Origin: Casuarina equisetifolia
Lineage: Eukaryota > Streptophyta > Magnoliopsida > Fagales > Casuarinaceae
Assembly: GCA_028551475.1 (NCBI GenBank)
Contig: CM052358.1
Span: forward strand, 4,342,501 to 4,406,500
Direction of reading: 5' to 3'
Length of the DNA: 64,000 bases
Shown: positions 35,701 through 47,530 of the stretch, piece by piece
How the letters are laid out: each line of letters opens with the position of its first letter
How positions within the stretch are numbered: position 1 is the first letter of the stretch
The notes under the pieces: model-generated
The model's input: only the letters and a program-made list of their open reading frames with translations
What the model was told of the DNA's origin: nothing
Databases searched by the model: none
Position numbers and translations under genes: made by a program

Positions 35701-37469
35701 TAATAGAGAAGTGGTCCCTTTGAGCCTAATTGTGCTTCTTAAGTTCCATCTAACCTTAACTTTCTGTCTAGGTGATGTGTATAGAATGTCAAAAAAAGAA
35801 AGCTTTGTATGGGAGAGGAGCATCACTGGGGTAGAGTTGTAGTTTGGTCTCTCGGTCAACCATTGCAATTCTCATATATTGTAAATATAGTTTTCAGTTA
35901 CAACCTAGACTGCTTTTTAATCATGGACGGTGTTAAATCACCTTCTGCATAATAGATAACAGATTAATCAATTGAAAAAAGTCATGGAGTTACATTTGTA
36001 AACCACACACTTCTCTGTTGGCGTTAAAAACCTCTACAGGGTGGTAAGTCTATCTTCCGTCATGTGCAAAGCTGTACTGTTGACCAAATCTAGTAAAGTG
36101 GCCCCTTTTGAAGTTCTTGTTTGACAAAGTTCTGATAAGTACAGCTTTATGTAAAGTTTTCCTGAAGTTAACTTATTTTTCTATAGCACGGTTAATTAAA
36201 TTTTTGGTTTTATTGGACTGATATTGGGCAGGCAATTTTGGGGGGAACCATTCAAGTGCCAACTCTCACAGGGGATGTTGTGCTTAAGGTTTGTACAGCT
36301 CATTGTATCTTCTTGTTATTTTACGTGGGAAAACTTATTAATAATCAGTTTTGTTGTTGAGTTTCTTTCTGTTTCCATTGGAATCTACTCCTGCAACTAC
36401 AAGATTTCGATTCCATGACTTGACCAAATTGTCATTCATATGGAAGGGCTCTGACCTATATTGGATACAACGTTTCTTTCTTGTCATAATTCTGAATAGA
36501 GTGTAGTAATTAAGACAATTTCTGATATTCAGGTTCGCCCTGGTACCCAGCCTGGTCAGAAGGTAGTTCTGAAGAAGAAAGGTTAGTGAACTAGACTTGC
36601 TAAAATCTATTGTCTATTTTCACACAATCTTGTGTCCGGTAAGGGATTCTTTTTGGCTTGCTCCTTTTTGTTTGTAGTCTGCAACAAGTGTGGAAAAGAA
36701 AATTCTCCAAGAATTAGATCCTTCTTTATTTCAGCCTCTTGGAATTTGATCCTTGTTTGACTGCCAATTCAAGTGTCAATCGAAGCAACTTCCCCCTTGA
36801 CTAATATAAAGTTGGTCCCTCAATGATTATTGGGGAAAAATTTCACAAAAGATCACCTGTGACTCAATGTTATGGTCTATTTGACTCATGTTACATTTCT
36901 TTCTTGCTCGGTGTGAATGTATCGTATCCACTGAACTGCCCAGTCTTTCTAACTATTTATTCCATACTAGGATGGAAATGGTATGCTTTAATTTGCTTTT
37001 GTATTGCTACCTTCAGAAATTCTGAAGCTTAAAATTTGTTGCTTCGAAATATATATATATATGTTTTGCAACGTACGCTGTAAGCATGTTTTCCATCTTG
37101 TGTTTTGAGCAGGGATTAAACCGAGGAGCTCTTACTCATTTGGTGATCAATTTGTGCACTTCAATGTCAGCATTCCAGCGTAGGTTTTCTTGTTCCAAGC
37201 CATAATTTCTGTAGTGCTTTTCCCACAATTTAGATTGGATCGATTATGGGGAACGTTGTCTCATTTTAAATTGTATAGGCCTAATATAAGAACTTCTGTA
37301 GGTCTCTCATTTAACCACGAATTTTGGTTAGCAATGTAGAGTAGAATACTTGACATGGGGAATGATTTGTGACAGGAATTTGACTCAAAGGCAACGTCAA
37401 TTGATTGAAGAGTTTGCCAAAGAAGAGCAAGGGGAATATGTCAAGCGCGCTGCTGGGGCATCTGGATGA
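29716..37469 (+). CDS. GFA2: Mitochondrial DnaJ chaperone, GFA2 type
   Basis: A class A J-protein that recruits mitochondrial Hsp70; Arabidopsis GFA2 is needed for polar nuclei fusion and synergid death. Coding exons: 29716-29802, 29897-29975, 30212-30286, 30654-30736, 31341-31424, 31536-31574, 32075-32164, 33232-33279, 33367-33454, 33628-33692, 33785-33859, 34017-34095, 34521-34612, 34733-34804, 36232-36288, 36533-36581, 37113-37179 and 37376-37469, total 440 residues. An Arg/Leu-rich mitochondrial presequence comes first. The J domain ([12 protein letters not shown]) has HPD at residues 114-116, followed by a short Gly/Phe segment. Four cysteine pairs follow: [24 protein letters not shown] and CKSCRGKR. 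The substrate-binding C-terminal domain ([33 protein letters not shown]) is strongly conserved. The third and fourth repeats lack the final glycine of CxxCxGxG. The 1.43-kb intron before exon 15 is the longest. Confidence 0.93.
31255..31294. repeat. C-rich tract followed by (AC)n
   Basis: A C-rich run, then about nine AC dinucleotides, some 45 bp before the acceptor of the exon at 31341 in GFA2. Confidence 0.9.
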
Positions 37470-38679
37470 GCGTAGACCGCAGAAGGCTTATTTAGGGATC
37501 AATTCATACAAAGGAAAAAACATGAAAAGCATCGATTCTAGAAAGACCTACCACTGGAAAGTTTTGTAGGAGTGATTTTGGGTTATATTTCCAATTTGTA
37601 TCTCCCGAGGGTATGTAGCATTTTTCCGCTCAAATAACAATGGTAATTACTATAACTGGAGGCCCAAAAATTTGATCACCTGCCTCCACAGTACCCAAGC
37701 TGGCATTGTATAGGGTTTAGGAATAGATGTATGCATATGCATCAGAAAGCCAGTTTCTGCAACTACAGTTTTTGTCACATTTAAGGAGTGTTGATGGAGA
37801 TATTCACGGATAGATTTGGTATTGGCCATCACATGTTACACCATTGTCAGGGTTTTAAATGAATTGGCTATCAGCAGCACAAGACTGACATGTATCAACC
37901 CAATTTGACATTGTTGTGTTAGGAATAAATTAAGCTGGAAAAGAAATTTGAAATCAATTATTGAATGTGTTCGCTTATGGAATTTATTATCGTCAACTTC
38001 TTGATTAAGCCGAAAGAAAAATTTATAGTTGTATGTTTATAGTTATTGTTCTACTACAAGCTACGTGGGTGGATGAGTCATCTTGTTTCGTGTTCTTCTG
38101 TGGATAATTTAAGCTATGATATGACGTTAAAAGACTAATTATTGAATAAAAAGCCAAGACTTGTAAGTTTTTGGATTTCGAAGACTTTTGCCATATCCTT
38201 CTCTCCATCTTTTACGCAACCCCGTGGCAATCTGCCCACACACCACTTGAAACCCAAGCTTCCGAACACAAAGCATTCAGACATGCATAATCATTTGGCA
38301 TAATACCAACAAAGTGAGCTTACCGTCAAAATGTATGCTTAGGTGAAATATATAGGCCCGGTGAGATCTCCACGGTCTAATTGGAGGTGGTGTTTGTGGC
38401 CTATTTATCAATTCATCAACATTTATTCTAAGAAATAGGTTTACCTTCGAACTGTTATTGTTGACTAAATATTTGGCATTATTAACATGTTATTAGGTCA
38501 ACTATATAAAAAACACAATTAAATGCCACCTTTGCTAGTGGTTTTAATAGATTATCATCATGATCGTGTACTTGCTTGTTAGGATTAGTTATAGTTTTTA
38601 TTAGTTTGAATTGAAAGGATGGGTTTGTAGTCAATATTTATTTATTTAGAGTACAAATGGTAAAGAAAACTAAAGTGAA
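37470..38679. other. Intergenic DNA downstream of GFA2
   Basis: Besides the GFA2 3' UTR I see no gene, no clear terminal inverted repeats and no RNA gene here. Confidence 0.55.
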
Positions 38680-38764
38680 GCCACTTCTTCTACAATCTCA
38701 AGTTGATTCTAAGGACGAGCAATAAGGTGCCTTGGAATCAACTTGAAATAGTAGAAGAAGTGGC
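38680..38764. repeat. Near-perfect hairpin, 35-nt arms and 15-nt loop
   Basis: Arm 38680-38714 is the reverse complement of arm 38730-38764 at 32 of 35 positions; one of the three differences would be a G-U pair in RNA of the plus strand. The loop is 38715-38729. The arms contain GCCACTTCTTCTAC and its complement, and CAAGTTGATTC and its complement. The pairing stops sharply at both ends. It abuts the minisatellite. It could be a small RNA precursor-like hairpin or the remnant of a tiny inverted-repeat element; no expression evidence is available here. Confidence 0.9.
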
Positions 38765-38765
38765 A

Positions 38766-39638
38766 ACGACAATTGTAGCAAAAGTAGCATTAGCAGCACC
38801 ACTACTATTACCAGAAACAACAATGGTGCAGCCAACCAGACCACAGCCTTAGCAGTGTTGTAGTAGCTGCTATTGTTGCTAGTGCAACCAAACCCGTCCT
38901 CAACTATTATAGTAGTATTTGCTGCACCTGCAGCGTTGGTGCAACCAACCCCAACCCCAGTAGCCGTACCAGTACCTACACCATTGGTGTCACCAGCCCC
39001 AACCTCACAAGCTGCACCAGTAGCACTAGGGAAGCTAGCCCTAGCCCTAGCCCTAGCAGCTAGGGCAACATCAACAACACCTGTTGCACCACCAACAACA
39101 CTAGTAGTGTTGGTGCAGCCAACCCTTGTTGCAATAACAAAACTAGCACTTGCAGTGCTGGTGCAACCAGCCCCAAACCCAGTAGTTAGGGCAGCATCAA
39201 CAACACTTGCTGCAACAACAGTAGCACCAATAGTGCTAGTGCAACCACCCCTAGCCGCAGTAGCTAAACAACACTTGCAATGCTGGTACAAGCAACCCCA
39301 ACCTTGGTAGTGGTGCACCAGGTCCAAAAGTTACACCAACTTCTGCAACGCTAATGCAACCAACCCAATCCCAATAGTTGCACCAACTCGTATAACATAG
39401 ATGTAGCCAATCCCAGCCTTAAACCTAACTCGAACCCCAACAACTGAGGCAACATCAACAACACTTGCTACACAAATGGTAGCACCAGCAGCACTGTCGC
39501 AACTAGCCCCAACGGTAGCAACTAAACTCGATCCCAAAACACTAGTGCACACATTCCCAACCTCAGCAGCGGTTGCACCTGTGTTGTAGGTCCTAGTACA
39601 AACGCTAGGATTGGGTGCATTATTACTAGGGTTGGGAC
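38766..39638. repeat. Degenerate minisatellite, about 127 bp period (left part)
   Basis: A low-complexity region built of GCA/ACC-rich phrases. The phrase GGCARCATCAACAACAC recurs near 39061, 39187 and 39445, spaced by 126 and 2 x 129 bp. The phrase GTGCARCCAACCCC recurs several times (near 38937, 39112, 39160, 39236). Both strands stay open for long stretches and would encode Ala/Val/Pro/Thr-rich protein, which is a by-product of composition. The array is interrupted by the copia element and resumes for about 55 bp at 46713. Confidence 0.75.
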
Positions 39639-40088
39639 TGTTAGCTTAATTTTTATTTAAGCTTACTAAAGTGGGCTATATTATGTTGGTCCATGAAAGT
39701 TTTAAATATGGACTGGCTGATGTGGGCCGTGGCTAACCAAATAGGGCCATGATGAGTGGGCCTATTGGGTTGCACATAAGGTAAGGCTAGGTCTTATCCT
39801 CTAGCTCATATAAATACGTAATGTTCTTAGGGTTTCATAATGTTGCTTTTTCACAAAAGAGACGAAACCTAGGTTCTCTCATCGAGCCAGTGATTCTTAT
39901 GAGAATAGAGGATATTCGCCTAAGCCCGAATTTCAAAGAACATTATTGGGTCTACAATGATGAAAGAATGGATCGCAAGAGCGGTATGTTTCTATGAATT
40001 CTATTTTTATGTGATTTGCTAAATCAAAATCATACAAACGGTGTTTTAGATCTGTCTGCACAGATCTTATAATGTTTCTTTTCTATCA
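39639..40088 (+). repeat. 5' LTR of the copia element
   Basis: It begins TGTTAGCTTAATT and ends TTTCTATCA. A TATA-like CATATAAATA lies at about 39807. It is the same length as the 3' LTR, with no indels between them. Confidence 0.95.
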
Positions 40089-40619
40089 TGTGGTATCGGA
40101 GTCAGGTAGATGAGGTCTAAAATTAGGTTTTGATTTTTATTTGGTTTACAAAATCGTGTTTGTTTTTTTTTTTTTTTGTTCGGGTCAAAATGTGATTTGC
40201 TGAACATTTGGGTGTTGTTTGTGATTTAGAAATACAATTTCGGATTATTTGGGTTCCAACGGTAATTTTTAAAACTTTCAAATTAACTAAATCCCAAATT
40301 GCATTCTCGGGCAAAATTTGATGAAATTTTGATGGGATTGTGATGTTTCTCTCTACAATCTGCTTCTGTGCAAGTCGATCTACAGTTCTACACGAACTTT
40401 TAGCACAAAAATTGCATATTTGAGTCAATTTTTCATTTTTGCCTAAAACCTAACTTTTTAGGTTCAAATTTGGTCATTTTTGCGTTTAATCAGCCAAAGA
40501 CTAGTTTTTTCATATGTTTCCGGCAAATCTGTGCCGGAATCGATACAGATTTCGTGCTAATTTTGCACAAATCCGCAAATCATGAACGAAATTGTTCGCA
40601 GTTGATTCAGGTTACGTTC

Positions 40620-41045
40620 GGGTCGTTTTCAACCCGAATAGCAGGATCGACCCGCTTTGCGGGTCATCCGGGTCTGGACCTAACTAGGCTGGACTCGAGT
40701 CAGGATGGTCCGACCCATTCGGGTTGGGCTGGCCTGGCCCATCAAGGTCGGCCTGACCCGTCCTGACCCATCGAGTTCGGCCCGTCCTGTCCTGGCCCAT
40801 CGGTCTCAACCCAGCCCATCAGGGTGTGCTCGATCCAGCCCATTCGGATCGGGTCACCGATTCGGCCCATTCGGGTCACCGGTCCGGCCCATTCGGGTCA
40901 ACCCAATCCGGCCCATCCGGGTTAGGCCCATTTGGGTCAACTCGGTCCGATCCATTCGGGTCCATGAACCCGACCCGGTCAACGGGTCAACTCGACTTGG
41001 TCAACGAGTCAACCCGACCCGATCAACGGGTTAACGGTCAACGAT
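40620..41045 (+). repeat. CGGGTC-rich degenerate repeat in the copia leader
   Basis: Within the untranslated leader of the element, a unit of about 15 bp resembling CGGCCCATTCGGGTC is repeated some twenty times with drift. It makes a GC-rich island in otherwise AT-rich DNA. The open frames across it (proline/arginine/isoleucine periodicities) are by-products of the repeat. Confidence 0.85.
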
Positions 41046-41779
41046 AAAAAAAAATTAACTATTTTGACCAGAAACTTTGACTAGCGCATGAGAGCGCATG
41101 GTGGTCCAAATTGAGTGCGGTTTAAACTGGAATGTGTATTTTTGAATAACGAACATTTTGATATATTATATGATATGTTTTATATATCTTTTCAGTCTTT
41201 TTTGATGCTTTAAAGTTTGGAGCATGTATGTTAACATCTTGTTTATTTTCTTTCATGCTTAAGTTTGTTCATAAACATACTCTGTATGCTATTATAGTAT
41301 ATGTAATTGAAACATGCATTTAGTTGAATATGTTAAAGTGTTAATTCATATTCTAATGAGTACATAAAGCATGTCTCGCAATATGAGAGTGATCCAATTA
41401 GGTTGTGACTGCCAAAGTGGCACAACTTAATTGTATTCAAGAAATTTTCTCATGCGGATGAGGACGTTTTTAGTTTTAGTATATAGTTATACTCCCAAAG
41501 GAGGTGATTATATATTAGAACATAAAGAGTTGCATAGTTAAAATGCATGTGTTTAGACTAATTGGATTAGTCTATACATCCAAAAGTGGTAGATTATGAA
41601 AATTAGAATATTCTCATGGCCTTTACTATGCTGAGTTTTTACATTGATTGTTATGTATTCTGCCCAAAGGTGTTTACATGATAGAGTTTGTGAATCTCCA
41701 AGTATGTGATAGTATTTATATAGTACTCTTATATTACTAATGTTGTGTTGGCTCACTTTCAGTCACCTTTCCTATCAAC

Positions 41780-42590
41780 AACCAAATGATTACTATTGAG
41801 ACACTTACGGGTACGAACTTTAAAAGATGGAAAGAGGATGTTATGTTCGCAATGGAGATGGCAGATGTACATTCTGCTTTCACTATAAAACAGCCAGCTG
41901 CTCTTACTGAAGAAAGTACTGAAGAGCAAAAGAAAACTTTTGAATCATGGACAAGGAGTAATCGGATTTGTTTATTGTCCATGAAGAGATCAATCATGGA
42001 TCATCTTAAGAGTGGGTTGCCTGTGGATGGTACTGCTAAGGCATTTATGGAAGCTGTAGAGAGCAGATATAAGGTATCTTCAAATGCTGAAACAGGGCAG
42101 CTTCTTCAGGCATTATATGCCATGAGGTATGATGGAGCTGGTAATGTAAGAGATTACATCATTAGAATGGTAGATTACCAATCAAAGCTTAAGGCTTTGG
42201 ATGTTGCACTCCCTGATGCGTGTGTTGTCCACCATGCTCTGAATTCGCTTCCTCCTGAATTTGGAATAATCAAGACTGCCTATAATAATCAGGAGGAAAG
42301 CTGGTCTTTTAATGATCTAATTACTAAAGTAGTAGCTGAGGAAGAGAAGTTGAAGCGAGATAAGTCGCATATGGTAATGCATTCTCCTAATTCAAATGTG
42401 GGGAAAGGCAGAAGAGTAGCTGCACAAAGTCATCCAGGTATTCTTTCAACCTCTAAGAATGTTAGTACATCTGGTCATAAAGGTGGGGTCAAGAAAACAC
42501 TCTTTAAGAAAGAGAGTGATCGTTGCTTCTTCTGTAAGAAGAAAGGTCACATGAAGAAAGAGTGTAACAAATATAAATCTTGGCTTTAAA
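41780..42590 (+). mobile_element. gag part of the copia element
   Basis: This part resembles the UBN2-type gag of plant copia elements. It begins with ETLTGTNFKRWKED and ends with a CCHC zinc knuckle, CFFCKKKGHMKKEC, which binds nucleic acid in the virus-like particle. Confidence 0.9.
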
Positions 42591-42599
42591 AGCACAAGC

Positions 42600-45500
42600 T
42601 AGCGTGTAATAGTTCTTTGGTTTTTGTTTGTGAATCTAATATATCTATAGCCCCATTAAGTTCTTGGTGGCTAGATACTGGTGCAACTAATCATGTTGTT
42701 TTTACCATTCAGGGGTTCATAAACAAGCGGAGACCAAGTAAAGATGAACTATGGCTTATAGTTGGGAATAATGCTAAAGTCCCTGTAAACTTTGTGGGAG
42801 ATATTGTTTTAACATTAGATTCAGGTTTTCAAATGTTATTGAAGAACACTTTTTATGTACCGTCTTTTACAAGAAATTTAATTTCTGTTTCTGTTTTAGA
42901 CATGGATGGTTATGCATTTAAAATAAAGAATTCAATGATTACTTTGTTTTACAATTCAAATAAAGTTGGATCTTGTGCTTTATCTTATGGTTTATATTAA
43001 TTAAGTTTATCTCCCTATAATGTCTATAATATTGAAAAAGTTGTTCCCAAAAGGTCTTTACCTAAAGAGCAATCATACATGTTGTGGCATAAAAGGCTTG
43101 GTCACATTTCTAGAGAGAGGGTGGATAGATTGATAAAGTCTAACATTCTTCCTCCTCTTAAAGATGATCTAGAGACATGTGTTGATTGTTGTAGAGACAA
43201 AATGGTCAAGATAAAGAAAAAGACTGCAAATCACAGTTTTGATCTCTTAGAGATTATACACACTGATATCAGTGGACCTTATACATCAACCTTATGCAGA
43301 AATGTATATTTTATTACATTTATAGATGATTTTTTCCGTTATGGTTACCTGTATTTGATTAAGGAAAAGTCTGAGTCTCTTGATAAATTCAAGATTTTCA
43401 AGACTGAAGTCGAAAAACAGTTGGGAAAAATAATCAAGGTTGTTAGGTCAGATAGAGGGGGAGAATACTATGGCAAACATGGCGATGCTGGACAGCTTAA
43501 AGGCCCGTTTGCTCAATATTTAGAAGACTCTGGAATAATTGCTCAATTTACAATGTCAGGGAGTCCTGAACAAAATGGTGTAGCTGAAAGACGTAACAAG
43601 ACTCTTATGGATATGGTGAGAAGTATGGTTAGTAGAACTAATTTACCTGATTTCTTATGGGGAGAAGCTTTGAAAACAGCTCTTTATATACTCAATTGAG
43701 TACCCACAAAAGTTGTTCCACTTACGCCATTTGAGTTGTGGACTGGTCGTGTACCTAGTTTAAATCATTTAAGAGTTTGGGGATGTCCTGCAGAAGTAAG
43801 ATTGTATAATCCAACTCTAGGTAAGTTAGATTCAAGGACTACAAGATGTTATTTTGTTTCTTATCCTGACTATTCTAAGGGATATCGTTTTTATAACCCA
43901 TCTAGAGGGACTAGAATTGTAGAGTCTCAAACTACAAAGTTTTTGGAGCTTGATGTAGCGGAAAATGTTGTAAGTACTCTTTCACCAATTCAGGATGCAG
44001 ATGTAGTAGGCACGTATGTGACGTTTTCTTTACCTACTCAAGCAATAGAAATGCCTAGAGTACCAACTGTAAGGACTTCTGAGTCTTCATCATCTATTAT
44101 ATATCCAGTTATGGAACATCAAGTGCAGAATCAAGATCCTGAACCTATACTTCGAAGATCAACTAAAGAAAGAAGGTCTGCAATTCATCCAGATTATTTA
44201 GTTTATTTGGGTGAACATGATTATGATATAGGAGTTATGAAGGATCCAATAACACATACAGAAGCAATATCAAGTTCTCAAGCAAAGTTGTGGTTAGATG
44301 CAATGCAAGATGAAATGCAATCAATGAAGCATAATGATGTCTGGGAACTAGTTGAGTTACCTGAAGGTTGTAAACCTGTTGGTTGTAAATGGGTATATAA
44401 GACCAAAAGGAGTTCTACTAGTCAAGTTGAAAGGTTTAAAGCTAGATTAGTAGCAAAAGGTTTCACACAGAAAGAAGGAGTAGATTATAATGAAACTTTT
44501 TCTCCAATATCTTCTAAAGATTCCTTTAGAATCGTAATGACTCTAGTAGCTCATTTTGATATGGAATTACACCAAATGAATGTTAAAACTACTTTTCTGA
44601 ATGGAACACTAGATGAAACAGTGTATATGAAACAGCTTGAAGGTTTTGAAATGAAAGAAGGAGAAAAGCTTGTTTGTAGACTTAAGAAGTCTATTTATGG
44701 ATTAAAGCAAGCTTCTAGACAATGGTACATAAGGTTTGATAGTTTTATCACTTCATGTGATTTTGTGGAGAATAGAGTAGATCGTTGTATATACACCAAG
44801 ATTAGTGGGAGCACTCCGATCTTTCTTGTCCTTTATGTGGATGACATTTTACTTGCGAGTAATAGTCAAATGTTACTTCATGAGACTAAAGAATTATTGT
44901 CAACTCAGTTTGATATGAAGGATCTCGGTGAAGCAACTTATGTTTTAGGGATTGAAATTCAAAGAGACTGTTCACGGCGTTTATTGGGGCTTTCTCAAAA
45001 GGCATATATAGGTCGAATTCTTGAACGGTATAACATGGAAGATTGTAAAGGAGGTAAGGTGCCAATCTATAAGAGTGATAAATTAAGTAAAGATCAATGC
45101 CCTGTGAAAGAGGAAGAGAAAGCTTTAATGAGGAATATACCATATGCAAGTGCGCTTGGTAGTATTATGTATGCTCAAGTTTGTACGCGCCCTGACATAG
45201 CTTTTATAACAGGACTTCTTGGAAGATATCAATCGAATCCTGGATAAGAGCATTGGGTAGCTGTTAAGGTCTTAAGGTACTTAAAGAAAATAAAAGATTG
45301 TATGATGACTTACAGGCATGTAAAAGAATTAAAGATGGTTGGGTATACAGATTCAGATTTTGCTGGATGTAAGGATGATTGGAAATCTACATCAGGATAT
45401 GTGTTTATGATGGCAGGAGGAGTTATTTCATGGAAAAGCTCAAAACAGACAATGATGACATCTTCAACCATGCATTCAGAATTTATGGCATGCTATGGAG

Positions 45501-45830
45501 CATCCATTCAAGCTGTTTGGCTAAAGAACTTCATAAGAGAATTACAAGGCTTTGATGTTGTTAATAGACTAATCAAGTTATACTGTGATAATAGAGCAGC
45601 AGTATTGTTTATTAACAATAACAAAAGTCTAGGAGGGTTCAAACATATAGACATAAAGTACTTAACCATAAAGGAAAAGGTTAAGGAAGGTGAAATTTCA
45701 GTAGAGTCGATTAGTACAGTTGATATGATAACTGATCCGCTTACTAAAGGTCTAAGCCCTTGTGTTTATAAAAGACATGTCAATAGCATGGGCTTAGCGG
45801 CATCATGGGATGCTTTTGTATAGTGGGAGC
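42600..45830 (+). mobile_element. pol part of the copia element (PR, IN, RT, RH)
   Basis: Domains in order: aspartic protease (WWLDTGATNHV, about 42.67 kb), integrase zinc-binding segment (LWHKRLGHIS, about 43.1 kb) and integrase core (IHTDISGPY, SDRGGEY, SPEQNGVAERRN, about 43.25-43.65 kb), reverse transcriptase (KPVGCKWVYK to the YVDD box, about 44.3-44.9 kb) and RNase H (YTDSDFAGC, about 45.35 kb). Integrase before reverse transcriptase identifies copia rather than gypsy. Degraded. Confidence 0.93.
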
Positions 45831-46257
45831 TTTTAAAGACTTGAGGTAAAAGTATACCTTAAGCATTGGTTGGAATTACATAGCCATAAGGATATCTTGT
45901 AACATATAAAGTTTAACTCAAGTTATAAAGTGCAAGATATGTTAAAAGGTTCATTGGAACCATAAAGTAAATTCTCTGATGACATTCTATTATCGAAGGA
46001 GAGAGAATTAGACTGACAACAGTAATAACACATACAGAAATTGTTAAAGTGTTATATAGTTGCCACATCACCATATTTATCTGTGTTAAGAGATTGAAGA
46101 TTTTGTGATCATGATTGGTGCTATATCTCTTAATAGGTATAGTTACTTGTGTGATTCAAAGTTTAAGATCTCATATGGTTGGTTTTAGTTCAGAACTGTT
46201 TCTGGATCAATGTAAAGATGCGCATTATTTCAGTTTAATATAGCCCAAGTGGGAGAA

Positions 46258-46707
46258 TGTTAGCTTAATTTTTATTTAAGCTTACTAAAGTGGGCTATAT
46301 TATGTTGGTCCATAAAAGTTCTAAATATGGACTGACTGATGTGGGCCGTGGCTAACCAAATAGGACCGTGATGAATGGGCCTATTGGGTTGCACATAAGG
46401 TAAGGCTAGGTCTTATCCTCTAGCTCATATAAATATGTAATGTTCTTAGGGTTTCATAATGTTACTTTTTCACAAAAGAGGTGAAACCTAGGTTCTCTCA
46501 TCGAGCCAGTGATTTTTATGAGAATAGAGGATATTTGCCTAAGCCCGAATTCCAAAGAGCATTATTGGGTCTACAACGATGAAAGAATGGATCGCAAGAG
46601 CGGTATGTTTCTATGAATTCTATTTTTATGTGATTTGTTAAATCAAAATCATACAAACGGTGTTTTAGATCTGTCTACGCAGATCCTATAATGTTTCTTT
46701 TCTATTA
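46258..46707 (+). repeat. 3' LTR of the copia element
   Basis: 450 bp, matching the 5' LTR without indels and preceded directly by the polypurine tract. Target duplication GGGAC follows. Confidence 0.95.
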
Positions 46708-46712
46708 GGGAC

Positions 46713-47530
46713 TAGCTGCACCACCGCAGTAGCACCTATCGTAGGTGCAATAGCTACCGTTGCCCTCTATATTCTCTCAAAATAATAAGTTAAAATTACA
46801 ATATCAAAAGAAATATGGGATGCAACAAAAACATAAATCTAAGATGAGATGAGGGAGAAGGATAGGGCTTGCAACTCTTAAGGCGTTTGGGTGTGGCTTA
46901 AAAGTTTGTTAAGGCTATGTTTAGGACTAAAATATGTGTATGAACACTGTACATGCATGCAACCAAGGTTGTACACATTTAGAACTAAGTATGCAACAAA
47001 AACAGAAATTTAAACAAAAAGAAGGAACACCTATAAATTTCTACTCGAAATTCACAAGATCATTAAAAATAGATATCTGAAAAAATCAAGAGACTCTTAA
47101 AAGCAAAGAAATGACGATCACCAGAACACTAAGGTCGAGAAGTGAAGGGTAGGCCTTACTTTTCCGTTGGATCTGGCTTATGCAACAAAGATGTCCACTT
47201 TTAGAACTAAGTATGCAAACAAAACAGAAATCTGAGATGAGATAAGGGAGAAGGACAAGGCTGGCGAAGGGGAAGGCTTTTGAGTGTGGCTTGGAAGGTT
47301 AAGGCTCTAAAACATAGAGAGATATGGCATGAAGCTCGAAAAGAGATAGGCATGAAAAAGGATATGGAGACGACTCCATCGAGAGAGCAGACTGAGCGGA
47401 CTGAGAAACTACTGAGCAGATGAGATGAGCATGAGATGAGCATGAGATGAGAGAGAGGAATAGGCTTGCGGCTGTAGACGCTATTGGGCATCGCTTAGAA
47501 GGCTGGGGCTATTTTTAAGCCAGGATACAA
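46713..47530. repeat. Minisatellite remainder, then degenerate direct repeats
   Basis: The first 55 bp or so continue the GCA-rich minisatellite interrupted by the copia element. Then the phrase ATGCAACAAAAACA(G/T)AAAT and the following GATGAGAT(G/A)AGGGAGAAGGA occur near 46820-46865 and, more diverged, near 47210-47255, with partial copies near 46990 and 47430. The copies are about 390 bp apart and share GTGTGGCTT downstream. No coding capacity is recognisable. Confidence 0.6.

Larger units (their letters stand above)
39639..46707 (+). mobile_element. Ty1/copia LTR retrotransposon, full length, degraded
   Basis: The element is 7069 bp with 450-bp LTRs at each end and a perfect 5-bp target duplication GGGAC (39634-39638 and 46708-46712). 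A primer-binding site like that for initiator Met tRNA (TGGTATCGGAG) starts at 40091, 2 bp after the 5' LTR, and a polypurine tract (AAGTGGGAGAA) ends at 46257. Parts in copia order are a long leader, gag, protease, integrase, reverse transcriptase and RNase H, which places it in Pseudoviridae-type Ty1/copia. I did not assign a lineage. The coding part is broken, with roughly three or four visible breaks, so it is a fossil. The LTRs differ at about 20 of 450 sites (about 4.4 percent). With commonly used plant rates this implies an insertion about 1.7 million years ago, or several million if the host is a slowly evolving tree. Confidence 0.96.

Noticed and set aside
38698-39327. 209-codon minus frame and 145-codon plus frame rich in Ala, Val, Pro
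   Set aside because: Both follow from minisatellite composition and overlap each other on opposite strands; no start context, introns or family motif.
40470-41047. Open frames of about 100 codons in the copia leader
   Set aside because: They read the CGGGTC-rich repeat in several frames and show only periodic low-complexity peptide.
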